A stretch of DNA of 64,000 bases, taken from Colias croceus (Eukaryota; Arthropoda; Insecta; Lepidoptera; Pieridae). Numbering within the stretch: position 1 is the stretch's first letter; every line of letters starts with the position of its first letter. Below the pieces are notes generated by a model. That model made no database searches. It was given only the letters and a program-made list of their open reading frames with translations, and had not been told where the DNA came from. The stretch is taken from assembly GCF_905220415.1 (NCBI RefSeq), contig NC_059554.1:4427001-4491000 (forward strand), in the 5' to 3' direction. Shown in pieces: positions 49,501 through 59,498 of the stretch. Made by a program: the position numbers and the translations under genes.

Positions 49501-52500
49501 CGTTACCTATATTATAAACCTTAATAAAAGGACTACAATGGTTAAAAATAACGTAATAAGAGAGGATTTTCATTTGGAATAAATCATAATGTGTTAAACA
49601 GGATTCGACTAATAACTGGAGTCAATGAGTGAACTCAATCTTACTCATGATTGTAAAATTGTCAGCGATAAATCTTCATTAAGCGTTTATTACATTCAAG
49701 GATATAAATGATAATATTTTATTCTTAAATTATATTACACCTGCTCTGCTAAATCTGGAGAATCGTTTGAACGATAACGAAGCTGTTATTTTTTATCATT
49801 AAGCATATTTTCTTCATCAAAAAGTATCTTAAGTACCTACCTACCTAGTTTTGTTAACTATGACGTAGAACAAGTTCAAATTGATTATACTGAAAACCTA
49901 TTTACTATTTTTATTCTTATCTAAGTTGTTTTTGCACCATTTACATAAATTATTTTGAAAGACATTTGTTAAACAATATTTTGTAAATATTGACTGCTAA
50001 TAAATACTTTAAGTTAAAACAAGGTTTTCAGGTTGGACTGAGCAAGAAACTCGCTAACCTTGGCCTGAAGGAATATTTACGAAAGAGTCGAATATCTAAT
50101 TAAATCGATTTTCAGGATAGGGAAGGTCGTATGTTCATTATCGTATGCAAATTATTTTCGCTTTTAAAGCAAATTGTGTTATGTTTATTATCGTACGATT
50201 GTGCAACGATATTAATTATCTTTATAAATATCGGATTTTAATTAGGTGTTTGGTGCAATGAAGTAAATTAATAATGTTCACGGGTCATTAACCATTTGTT
50301 TTGTTCGGTTGCAAACGGTTGTTTGGCATAGTCTCGTGTAAGAGTTATTTGAAATATTTATTGGTTTCAGAATAATCGTGTGCTGGGCGCATAGAGCGGA
50401 AGCGCGAATAGACACGGCGCAGACGCACGCACTTCCGCCGATCACGGGCGACGACCCTCCACCTGTCTGCTCTATGCTCTATGACCGCCCACAATCACGG
50501 TACACTTTATAAGGACAATAGATTGCGAATCATTTGGACAGAAATAGATTATAGAACTGTTGCTTTTGTTTAATTTTGACTGTATATTAAGATTGAATGA
50601 TGGTTATCGGTTGGTAGAGCAGACGTAATATTATATCAATTTAGAAAACCAGCACGTTTATTATTTTAAATTTTTTCCCCTGACTTATATGCATATTGGA
50701 AGCTAATCTCTTGCTGATGAAAAAAACTAAAAGAAAAAAAACTATCATTAAATATCTAGTACATATCGACTAAGAGACAAGCGTGTCTCCAGCGGTGGTC
50801 GCCATACGTCCATCACTCCAGCTAAATGCATATATTGCATATGCAAATCTAGCCCATATTTCTACGACTCGTCTTGCAGTTGAATTAGTGAGATCAGCTG
50901 TAGACAAACGTATCTTACGTCAATCTCATACATTCGTAGTCTATTCTATTGAACGCTACGCTAACAGAAAGCCACTTGGCTAGGGGGGCTGATGTGGATT
51001 CTTTTTATTCAATGCTTGCTTACTTTATCTTTACATAGTGTTTCTTACGTTAGTGTCCTAAGATTTTCATTGTGTAAGTTCAAAGGTATGAAATAATTAT
51101 ATTGAAATAAGAGAGCCATCCTTTTAGATTTAAGAGTTAAATTTAAAATAATACGTAAGATTTAATTTATTACTTTTCTGGGCAGTCGTAAAGAATGTTG
51201 AATGAATAAGGATGAGCTTTTGAAATAAGATTTAGTAAATTATAAACTTTGAAGCTACTTTCATAGTTAACCAATATAATAATTCAAGAACATTATAACA
51301 ATGTATGAAACTGTATGAAATAAATGCGGGTAGGTATATTTATGCATGATTAAACTGGCTACAAGTTGTTGTGTTCAAAGTTTTGTTCTTTTCAAAAACT
51401 CAATCTTTTACGAATTCCCTTACCTAATCAGCTCGAATAATATCTACAAACCCTTACAAATATATTGCACATAATTTACCTTTTGGTACACCGAGGCGCA
51501 GTTGCTCCTTCTCCCAGGAGGCGAAGGTAGCCTTCAGCGCCTCGGCCATCTTCTTGTTGGTGCCGGGCGTGAGCGGCGGCACCTGCGATGGGATGTCTGT
51601 AACAAAGATTGTAATTGGTACTTTAGTTACATGATTCAAACGACCATAATGCACTTTTCTTAAAAGGACGCCCACCATTTATTCGACTTGTTTGTCAACC
51701 TATTTTGTTTCATCGTATCTTTAGTATAGTAAAATTTTCCATAAATCTATTTATTTTGTAGATAAACATTTATTAATTTATTAGAATACCAATTGGTTTT
51801 TCCTATGAAGTTATTTGATGGTTTAAATGAAAAACATTGATGATAATATCAATCAATGAAACGAGTAAAAGTTAATGACATTTTTATTATTCGTTACCAT
51901 TTAAATCCTGCCCTTTTAAAGACGTAAAAATAATTTGCAGTTTAAATGTAGTTAGGGTTTTTATTGCAGCCGTAATAATAGCATTTTCTTACACACAAAG
52001 TACATTTAAATACGATGAACTATAATTAATGGAGTTAAATAAAATCTGCTATGTATTTATGTTTTATGGTCAACTAGCTTTCCGCCCGCGGCTTCGCCCG
52101 CGTTTTCAAAGAAAAACCAGCATAGTTCCCGTTCCCGTGGGATTTCCGGGATAAAACCTACCCTATGTGTTAATCCAAGTTACCCTCTATATGTGTGCTA
52201 AATTTCATTGAAATCGGTTCAGTATTATTTGCGTGAAAGAGTAACAAACACACAAACATCCTCACAAACTTTCGCATTTATAATATTAGTATGGTCAATA
52301 TAGTTTTTGCTTTAATTTTTACGTTGTCTTCGTGTAGGTATTTATGATTTTCTGACTAACAATATTTAAAAAATGCTTAGAAAAAGACTTCAAAGTTCAA
52401 ATGATCTAACGCTTTATTTATCTCTTTGTCGAGTTCAAAAGATTTGTAGCAAGCTATACGCAAGCTGATTAAGACCAAGCGTGCCTTGACTGTATTTAGT

Positions 52501-55500
52501 TGTGCATATTTTTCCATTATCAGCTGTCGATCGAAGCTGACGATTGACATCGATTGCTTGTTCGATATGTGTCGTGATGTTGTTGGGGCCGATTAACGAT
52601 CTCACTGTCAGCGCATTTCAGTTGGGGAATACGTAGCGAACCACCGATACATTTTTATTAAGCCTCTTTAGCGTTATTTATGATTATCCAAGTTTTATCT
52701 TTCATTTCAACATACATCGATTTAAAGAATATAAGTAATGCTATACCATTTTCGACGACATTTTAATTGCCACATCTATTAGTTCTGATATCAATTCTGG
52801 CCGAATCAAAACATCAAAAAACGGTAATATCAAAGCATATTTGAGACAGAAATGAGTGTCGTCGCGGCGTGTCCCGTTTAATCAGACGTCTCATCAAATG
52901 AGATAATTATCAGGCATTTTAATTACTTCATCTATGGTATTTATTTTACCGTGTACAACTAATTATTATTTGATATTTATTTTTAAAAATAAATCAGTGA
53001 TAAAAAAGCGAGATTGCATCGAGTGTGTCTGTGTTGCATACACTAGTTTCATTCATAAGTGCGTCAGGTTTGTGTGCGCGTGTGTGCGTGGGCGGGTGCG
53101 TGTGTGCGCGGCTGCACACCTGCCGACCTGTTCTGAGATGTAGAGATTTGTACAGCTCTCCCACGGTCGGTGTCCGCTCTGATCTAGCAGAATCGCTCTG
53201 ATCAATTTAAATATTTTTCATACTCGGCTCCTTATGCTTCTTTATTTCTTGGGAAAAGTAGGTAGCCATCACATAAATTCAGTAACAACGAGAGAAAAAA
53301 GAAATAAAATAATATCTAGAACCGTTTGAGCTCCAAAAAAGCTGTGCATATTAAGATTCATACAATATACTTTTTGACACAAGACGAATTAGATTTTTTC
53401 TTTAATAAATGATTAAAATATGGAAAGGCAAACGTACTTATATTACGTGTTATAATTATAAACTATGTATACACGCAGGTGCACCTGACTCATTATGCGC
53501 GTGTGTACAATAATTTACATTGTTCGAATAAACTATCTAAAAAAATGACTTAAGATTTGATTTTTTTTATTAATGTATATAAAATTAAAATTATAATATT
53601 ATTTCTGAAATACTTGACATTTATTTGTGTTTTGTACCTTTATGTGCCTTTATTTTGCACGGTCGTTATCATAATAACTTTTATGGGATCGCTTAAAAAG
53701 CGTAGTGTATACGGTTTATAGTTTTTAGTATACATTTGAACTTTGATCATTAAGCAAATTAAACTAATTAAAAAACGACATTGCCTTGATATCTTTATGT
53801 TTCTTTCTATCAGTAGAGACATAAAAGAGTTTTATTTCAGTAACATACTTTTTGTGACGAGTCATGTTCATTGGTTGTATTTCAAGGGACCTTATTATAA
53901 GGTGAAATGTAAACAAATACTAATTACATATATATTTTTAAAACCAACCAACTGTTTTTGGAGAAGATTCGTGACGTTATTATAAGAAAAAAAAAATCGT
54001 TATCAATCTCTATTTTTTAGAAAATAATCCTTTACTTTATACATATATCTACATGCAAGTTCCTTAGAAACAAGGATATGAATGGTAATTAACGTTAACA
54101 TTTTCATTTTTCACCTATGTGGTCATTATAATCTATGTAAGTTTTATAAAAAGCGTACACCTGCATCATTACGCATTACTATGTATAGGATTAAATGTAC
54201 TTTAATATAAAATATAACAATATATCACCCATAACAATATATTATCATGTCATTAATAACAAGCGCTCGAAGAACGATGTATGTTAGAATTATAGATAAA
54301 AAAAATAATAAAAAAAATACATGCCAGTAACCATGTAATTTTAATGTATAGAAAAGTATACTGGTAGCAAATGTATTTTGTCCGAAGTTTTTGTTTGAGC
54401 GTTAATTAAAATGTTTTCTACTTGCTGTATTAATTTCAGGAATGGCATTTCACGCATGCAAAAAGTGTGTGGTGTCAAGATTTCCGTTTCCGTTATTATT
54501 GTAATGGGGGATAAATGGTTTCTGTTTAATTGTCGAATATGGTTTGTGATTGAGCTCATCCGTACAGCTGTTGAACAGCACTAAATTCATTTAAGATATT
54601 AATAAACTCATTACTGGACAAGAGAGTGTAAAGCATTTCTTCAAGTTACTGTGGACGTTGCAAAGTCTGATCAATCCTAAACAAGACAGGACGGCAATAA
54701 CATGAAATAAGCATGAAATACGACGAAAATAGAGTCTATCGAAAATAGCATATATTACTGAAAGCATCCAACTTTGTAAATATTAACTTAATATGAACCT
54801 GAGAAAAACTTTATTTCTTTCGTAAGAAATATTCAAGTTAGAATTGACACAGTCTTCAATGGAACGTGTGCAAATTTTGATAAGCGTTCGACGGTTTCAT
54901 GATATTATGTTAACGTGAAATTGTGGTTAATGCACAATAACATTGTTTGAATTTTTTGTAAACATTTTGATATTATAAACGGAATGCTGACAATCAACAA
55001 GAAAGTGCAATCCCAATGGGAATTGATGGAAGATTGTTGTTTGAGAATGTGGGCCTGCTACTGTTAACTGTATGACTTATGGATAATATTCCAATAAGTT
55101 ATGTACCCGAGAAGTCTAGGTACTCTAGAGTCTAGGTACCACAGACATGTATCGTCTGTGCTAGGTACAATTACTTAATAGTTAGTACGTACCTAACTGT
55201 AGGCTCTAGATTCTAAGTAATTATTATCATTCACAAGGTTGAGATGATCCTATCGCGTTAACAGTTGAATGAATCAGATGCTATCTAACGGAAATTATAC
55301 TTTAGTTGGGCAATGAAAATTAACTCAACCTTACAAGTAGCGGAAAAAATGGTACGATTTAATAATCTGTGTTGTTTTCGCACGTTTGCCTTAAAATGCG
55401 AAGAAACGCACTTATGGTTTTAAAAACATAACATTTTTCAAGTTTGTGGTATTTTAACAATTAATATATTCTAATGTTAATAATATAACGTACTCGATAT

Positions 55501-58500
55501 ACATAAAAAAAAACCATTGATATTTCAATGGGTTTTTCAATTCATTATGAAAACTAAATCATCAAAAAAAGCTAGTTGTTATTCTGTAATTTTTTGTACA
55601 GCCGTTTAGTGGAAATCAGCACAATTTACATTGTTTTAGTGTTGAATCGGAGGTTATATTCTGGTTGTTTCACTGGTGGTGTGGGCCGAATCGTGAATGG
55701 CGTAGATAACGGCACAATAGGCAGGAGATGCGCCCGGCTGCCCACCAAATAATACCAGATTCGCAATTAGCCTTCAAACGCTTGTACTAATTAAAAGGGA
55801 ATTTTATGTAAAGTACACAGCTCATACGCAAAACCACTGAATTATAACAAATCCAACACGTAAGTTTCCATAAGTAAATAATTTAGTGCTAGTTCTGTTT
55901 ATTATTAACAATTTATTGCCGTCGATAATTTAACGATACAATATTTCTAAAATAACTTTACACAAACATTTTCCTAAATCCAATCATTATAAATAAATTT
56001 TATTAATTCATTCCATATTCGTTTACAACTTAAGCCAACCGCAAATTAAATTAAGATTTCGCAATTTTATCCAAAAAATTATATCGAAACGACTCTTGTT
56101 GAGAGTTGGTCGTTAAGACATGCTAATTTAAAATCAAAGAAATTACAGACAGGAAACACCGTATAATTATTGATTACAATTAATAAGTCCAAATAAAATA
56201 AAACCATGTCGTTATATGAAGTTTTTTCCAATACTGCACTGTTGAAATAGGACAAAATTTCATAACAAGATTTCGTTCTTAACGTTTCTATACGATCTTA
56301 AAAAATATAAATGGCCAGTCATAATAATATAAGGTGCATAACCTTATATTGCAGTACAGTTTTACAGGAATGAAAAAATTAAATGTAACCCTGTATTTCA
56401 TTGAAATTCGTGCAAAATGTTGGTTTTTATTCGTCAATTTGTGTTAATGCTTCCCTAATTTTTGATTGTATATGCTTAGTAGACTGTGGGGCTTAAACTA
56501 TATCACGTAAAGCATTATAAATGGCCTTGTTCGGTGCAACAGGTGTTAAATAAGGGTGGTTGCGAGGGGCGATAAGCCTACCACTTGTTGCTGGGTGATA
56601 GCTATAACGATAATATCTTTATTTTTATGTGCACCGCCTGTCAGGTAATTCACTCATATATTTATTGTTCTATTCTTGAAGGTAAAAAAAAATAGTCAAA
56701 GTGGGTATTTTAATATTTTTGATCTTACAAGTAGGTAGGTATTGTAGGTCAAAGGTAATAAATAATATTATTATATTCTAATTTCAGTAAACATTAAGAT
56801 TGCTCATTTAATTCTCACGAAATTTCATTATAAATTTACAACATTTAAATGGGACACAATTCTATTTTCTACATTTCATGCCGCAAATAAAAATATTTTT
56901 TTTAGGGAAAACAAAAAAAAATAAATAACTGAAAACTGTTTCCAATGCACGGCCAGTTCATACAATAGAGGGGGAGAACAAAAGCTCGCGCCATTTTTAC
57001 CGACTCTATTGTTCGCCGTTTGAACTTGGAACGTCGCGTGACGTAAACGGCGCGTGCGATGTTTTGAATTCAAAATTCTGTATAATTAACTTTGATAACT
57101 GTTCCTAGCGCTCATGTAATTAAAAAGTAATTACATGCGAAAGAAGAGTGTTCTTTGTAGTTCAAGGTTAATGATAATGGTCACTATTTTAATAACCATC
57201 TCAGAATAAGTGCAGTTAAATATTGTTTAAGATAAATGTTTCGGTTAAATGGAGGTCATTTCATAGGCTTTTTACATTCGTCTTCCTCAGCTACACACAG
57301 TGTTGTTACTGACTCTATAATTACGATCTCTATTGGATAGAATTGATACTTACTTCAAAAACATACAAGTCTATGGTAAGAGATTGTAATAGAGGCTTTT
57401 TTTAACAGATAATTATTAACGTCAGTATCGCAAAAACAGTCAAGCAGGGGTTATTAATCTATCTGGCAAAACGCAGTAGACAATAGAGGCAGTGATCTGT
57501 GGCGTTGATCACGAATGTAGGCGAGAGACCTTTGTTCAATGACAGAGGCGGCCCGGGCGCATCATCTCATTGAGCGCGCACCGGATGGGCCAATCAGCAC
57601 CGTGAATGGACGCCCCCGCTCTTGCTAGCTATTAATTCTCGTATTATCATTACAAGAAGTATGCTTGTAAACGACGATATAGTATCCTCATGTTCGTAAA
57701 AGGCAGATCAGTTTTATAGGAGTTTAAGTTCCTATTGAGACAATATGTTGTTCAAAAATGGGTATTGACGTAAACCAATTGCTTCATTTACTTACAGCCA
57801 AGGTTGCATGAACCTAATAGATAATATGAATTATAAAAAAATATTTCATATGATGTCAACTCTATGCAAACATAATTCAATATGTATAATATGTAAAGCA
57901 TTTTTATGTAAATGTTTTGTCATTCCCTCAGTTTATAAGCTAAGTTACGCAGTATCGAAAGATACAGTAAACAGGCCACCAGCGTTCACGCCTTCATTGA
58001 GAGAGTGCGATGCCAGCTTCTGTATTGTGTAAATTGTTGACTTTTATAGCTCGCGGTAATATGCGTCGTTACAATACCTCATTATATGACACATGCGTGT
58101 ATTGTCCACGTTTGAGAGTCGCTTGACGTGCTTATTGCGTGTTTATACCGCTCGGTGAAATGGCTTTATTTATCGGCTTTTGGAATGGTCGTAATTGAAG
58201 AAGAATTTTGGATGCTCAACGTTTATAACTTGTACTTGAGCTGTTAAGAGACAGTATAACATCTATACGTTTCTATTGTCTTGTTTAAACCTATATTCTT
58301 AAATATAGTAAACTAACGATTTTGGGTGTAACAAAATGAATGAAGATACGATAATCGTACTGGCTTAATAACTTAATTTCCTATAATTGTGCAGTTTTAA
58401 AGACTTAGCTTATCTTTGATTGAGCACGCACGGTAGCAAGGTCTTCACTTTCAAGATCATCAGAGCGCAGAGTAATTCATAATTACAGTAATGAGAGCTT

Positions 58501-59498
58501 ACTTGCATAACCGTTGTTCTACACTATTTGATAGGAACGGAAACGAGGTTTACACTGACCTTAACTCTCACTGTTTTAAATTTATTTTAGTATAATATTT
58601 TTTGTTTAATGAAAATTGTTTTATTTTTACTATTATAAGTATGCAAAAGCATTTATTTTAGGTTTATATACAGGTTGGATGATATCGCTACTTATAAGTA
58701 GAGTATAATTTTCAAGTTGAATTTTTTCTCGAATTTATTAAATGCTTATCCTTTTAAAATGCTTCTTATCCTTTTCAAGACTCGTGGATATTTTGATAGT
58801 AAAAATGTCATAACTATTTCACAATAGGACGTTTCATAGAAAGCTCGCCTCATAGAAAATTCCTGAAAAGTAAATAGCACATACTTCGCAGCAATTTAAA
58901 GTTGTGTAGTGATACGCATCGAAAACAATACGTTTTCATATATTTGTTACAGTCACGGCGCGTTCACATTTGGGACAAGAGCACACGAAACCAAGACGTT
59001 GCGTCACTCTCCGAGGATGATACTTTGGATTTTCACAACCGACAATTGTGTTGCAAAAAATACTAATTCTGCAAATGGATATTGTGTACTTGGCTCGTGT
59101 TTTTAGCTTATCCTTTATTTGTTATGTGTCTATGCTTGGTTTTTAGGTAAATTATGATAGATGTGACTCAGACGTTACGTTGTTTTTTGTAATTTAAATA
59201 TTGTTTTTTGTCAAATTTTATAATAACAAAGTGTTTAATATTGGCCTCTCGTATTGCTAACAGAAAGACTGTTTATAGCCATTATTTATGATAACCCTCA
59301 ATTGAAGGTTTAAAATTTAAATACTTCAAGATTACAATCAACATAATCGGTTCGAATGTTTTTCTATAGGACAGCGTTTAAACACTGTTTAAGTAAAAGT
59401 ATTTATAATACAAATTAGAGTATATCACAGTCAGGTTGTAATCAATTAGACTCACCTTTCGGCTTATTGAAAGCTTTCATCATGACTTTGATTCCCAT
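25237..59498 (-). CDS. pnt: ETS transcription factor pointed, P2-type isoform (PNT plus ETS domains)
   Basis: Nine coding exons (59498-59456, 51596-51480, 48367-48164, 47441-47313, 29163-28903, 27798-27643, 26688-26570, 25868-25711, 25300-25237) join in phase to 1251 nt, 416 residues. Order of domains: short N-terminus MGIKVMMKAFNKPK; PLTP, the MAP-kinase acceptor motif of PntP2; a PNT/SAM domain (ALKATFASWEKEQLRLGVPK, DPRQWSEAAVAAWL, GDILWEHLEILQK); a low-complexity middle rich in Tyr, Pro, Ala and His; then the ETS domain ([58 protein letters not shown]) and tail SPEQLHAMYEPKMEKKDDD. Known family role: nuclear effector of receptor tyrosine kinase/Ras/ERK signalling that binds GGA(A/T) sites. 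The ETS part is nearly identical to ETS1/2. Sequence upstream of the ATG also looks protein-like, so the N-terminus may be longer. Confidence 0.93.
25301..25710 (-). other. pointed intron before terminal exon
   Basis: Contains a GC-richer patch at 25470-25540 (GGGAGACAGGAGCCCAAACT and TGGGTCTCCTGTGCTACCCC) that can form a partial hairpin. It looks like a repeat fragment; no other feature is seen. Confidence 0.5.
25711..25868 (-). CDS. pnt: pointed exon, DNA-recognition half of ETS domain
   Basis: The acceptor is tttacccag and the donor gtaaga. It encodes [20 protein letters not shown] then [20 protein letters not shown]. It includes the two recognition-helix arginines of R-G-L-R-Y that contact the GGA core. 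Confidence 0.97.
25916..26044. repeat. Imperfect foldback flanking the tRNA-like sequence
   Basis: 25916-25949 and 26011-26044 are imperfect inverted copies (AAAGAATAGA at each outer end, GGCGGGT at the inner ends). The tRNA-like unit occupies the centre. Confidence 0.6.
25936..26011 (-). tRNA. tRNA-like cloverleaf (pseudo-tRNA or SINE head)
   Basis: Reading 26011 to 25936 gives 76 nt: acceptor TCACGAT against CTCGTGA (6 of 7 pairs), a D arm with box A-like TTGGCTGAGTTGG, an anticodon loop CTGGAAT (anticodon GGA, formally Ser), a perfect T stem GCGGG/CCCGC with loop TTCGGGA and a box B-like GGTTCGGGACC. A T7 run follows downstream (pol III terminator-like). A real tRNA-Ser would have a long variable arm, and this does not, so a pseudogene or SINE-derived copy is more likely. 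It lies in the pointed intron just 68 bp from the ETS exon at 25868. Confidence 0.5.
26570..26688 (-). CDS. pnt: pointed exon, first half of ETS domain
   Basis: The acceptor is ctgtgcag and the donor gtaaga. It encodes [20 protein letters not shown] and [19 protein letters not shown], helix 1 and the following strands of the winged helix. Confidence 0.96.
27643..27798 (-). CDS. pnt: pointed shared exon, Gly/Tyr-rich
   Basis: The acceptor is ggtttcag and the donor gtaata. It encodes RYGGEVYGEGYAPEYGGACA and QHALIPQDKLPYPASGPCFT. Phase 2 in and 1 out, matching its neighbours. Confidence 0.88.
27844..28085 (+). repeat. Dispersed repeat (family A) in a pointed intron
   Basis: Starts CTAGGTTTCCGCCCGCGGCT and ends TTACTTTCGCATTTATAATA then TTAGGTAGTAGGGAT. 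Related to 13602-13787. Confidence 0.8.
28903..29163 (-). CDS. pnt: pointed shared exon, Tyr/Pro/Ala/His-rich
   Basis: The acceptor is ttatttcag and the donor GTGAGT. It encodes GYTTGGPRETNTYYTETSGG, an Ala/Pro run, two LDEYY motifs and a His-rich tail. GC-rich in an AT-rich intron context. Likely the transactivation region (inference). Confidence 0.88.
29230..29440 (+). repeat. Dispersed repeat fragment in a pointed intron
   Basis: Contains GTTTGTTTGTTTGAACGCGC, the TCGAGGAAGG motif and a GGAGCGGAGCACTGCAGGTA end followed by CGGAGCACAGCTAGTA. Same general type as 47520-47715. Confidence 0.55.
31495..31650. promoter_or_regulatory. CpG-rich patch, candidate promoter or enhancer
   Basis: Strong local GC rise with GGGCGGGCGGGGCGGCCAAT (GC-box plus CCAAT) and CCATTGGCGCG (inverted CCAAT) in an AT-rich intron. 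Open frames through it reflect GC composition. Function is inferred from composition only. Confidence 0.35.
33301..33469 (-). mobile_element. 5'-truncated R1-type LINE tail with 17-bp target duplication
   Basis: Minus-strand copy of the same 3' UTR end as 23528-23690 (AGGCCTGGCTGTTAAC, GTGGGTATGGCTTC, GCATTTCCCAACGTT), with a poly(A) seen as T-run at 33301-33315. The direct repeat GAGTTATATTATATCCT flanks it at 33285-33301 and 33470-33486, the hallmark of target-primed insertion. Confidence 0.88.
34606..35002. promoter_or_regulatory. Three CRE octamers and an E-box
   Basis: Perfect TGACGTCA at 34606-34613, 34980-34987 and 34995-35002. A CACGTG E-box (34989-34994) sits exactly between the last two. 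A CGGAAG is nearby at 34563. Perfect octamers are uncommon by chance in AT-rich DNA. Candidate CREB/ATF-bound intronic element; inference. Confidence 0.4.
36625..36720. promoter_or_regulatory. GC-rich patch with ETS and YY1/Pho-type motifs
   Basis: CGGAAGT at 36642-36648, ACTTCCGG at 36693-36700 and AAGATGGCGGC (YY1/Pho-like) at 36676-36686, all within 100 bp of GC-rich DNA about 800 bp downstream of the P1 start. Candidate autoregulatory element. Confidence 0.4.
37228..37522 (-). CDS. pnt: pointed P1-specific first exon
   Basis: Donor GTTTGC after a phase-1 G, so it joins the exon at 29163 exactly as the P2 exon at 47313 does. The protein has no known fold and is rich in Tyr, Asn and Glu with a repeated RL-x-YEQ motif. 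The exon sits in a GC-rich, CpG-rich patch. Confidence 0.8.
37523..37960 (-). promoter_or_regulatory. Putative pointed P1 promoter region
   Basis: Upstream of the P1 exon. A TATAAA box on the minus strand at 37545-37540 (GTGTATAAAGGCGG context) lies about 20 bp before ATG 37522. Further upstream (37730-37930) is GC- and CpG-rich. Position and composition fit an internal promoter; there is no direct evidence of transcription. Confidence 0.5.
37540..37545 (-). promoter_or_regulatory. TATA box candidate of P1
   Basis: TATAAAGG read on the minus strand. If used, initiation 25-31 nt downstream would fall at about 37514-37520, past the first ATG (37522) and ahead of the second (37459). Confidence 0.4.
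40573..40587. promoter_or_regulatory. Consensus ETS site next to a CRE-like half site
   Basis: GACGTCACTTCCGGT holds a CRE-like GACGTCAC overlapping ACTTCCGGT, the exact reverse complement of the ETS consensus ACCGGAAGT. Confidence 0.45.
43970..44008. repeat. Perfect 17-bp-stem hairpin
   Basis: AGCATGAGCTTTTACAG and its exact reverse complement are separated by 5 nt. Isolated in a pointed intron. A short hairpin RNA, protein site or remnant of a foldback element is possible. Confidence 0.75.
47313..47441 (-). CDS. pnt: pointed exon, linker after PNT domain
   Basis: The acceptor is ttgttatag and the donor gtaagt. It encodes VEKERSLLANVPPNMYESNV and LPDYIPPPAHHYNNNNNT. The phase fits both neighbours. 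A nearer AG (after gatgtag) would remove two codons and cannot be excluded. Confidence 0.85.
47520..47715 (+). repeat. Dispersed repeat fragment
   Basis: Contains ACATCGGATTTTGATGCGAT, ATCTCGAGGAAGG and the end CGATGCCACGGGCGGAAAAC, followed by a second short GGGCGGAAAGCTAGTA end. Confidence 0.55.
47739..47950 (+). repeat. Dispersed repeat (family A) in a pointed intron
   Basis: Starts CTAGCATTCCGCCCGCGGCT and ends TTTCGCATTTATAATATTAG then TATGGAT. Related to 13602 and 27844. Confidence 0.8.
48164..48367 (-). CDS. pnt: pointed exon with core of PNT/SAM domain
   Basis: The acceptor is ataaccag and the donor gtaata. It encodes DPRQWSEAAVAAWLRWAARE through FMGDILWEHLEILQK. The GDILWEHLE motif is diagnostic for the ETS-family PNT domain. 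Confidence 0.93.
48368..51479 (-). other. pointed intron between the two PNT exons
   Basis: AT-rich. A GC-rich patch at 50385-50480 carries GCGGAAGC (50396) and ACTTCCG (50431-50437), so two ETS-type cores within 40 bp. No exon or mobile element is recognised. Confidence 0.6.
51480..51596 (-). CDS. pnt: pointed exon with PLTP phosphorylation motif and start of PNT domain
   Basis: The acceptor is ttgttacag and the donor gtaaat. It encodes IPSQVPPLTPGTNKKMAEAL and KATFASWEKEQLRLGVPK, the N-terminal helix of the PNT domain. The Thr of P-L-T-P corresponds to the ERK target of PntP2 and ETS1. Confidence 0.92.
51597..59455 (-). other. pointed intron between first coding exon and first PNT exon
   Basis: AT-rich. 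It contains one family A repeat (52074-52294), a TG-rich stretch near 53070-53115 (GTGTGCGCGTGTGTGCGTGG), and a GC-richer patch at 57540-57620 with GGGCCAATCAGC (CCAAT box). Nothing else is supported. Confidence 0.6.
52074..52294 (+). repeat. Dispersed repeat (family A variant) in a pointed intron
   Basis: Starts CTAGCTTTCCGCCCGCGGCT. The end differs from the other copies (AACAAACACACAAACATCC before TTTCGCATTTATAATATTAG), suggesting a subfamily. Confidence 0.8.
59456..59498 (-). CDS. pnt: pointed P2 first coding exon
   Basis: Encodes MGIKVMMKAFNKPK plus 1 nt; donor GTGAGT. Splicing to 51596 restores an Asp codon. The same frame is open back to a TGA at 59594-59592 without another ATG, and that upstream stretch looks coding (NGLVKIGEPVADKIEATAAI). 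The exon may therefore start further upstream with an initiator in an unseen exon. Confidence 0.7.
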
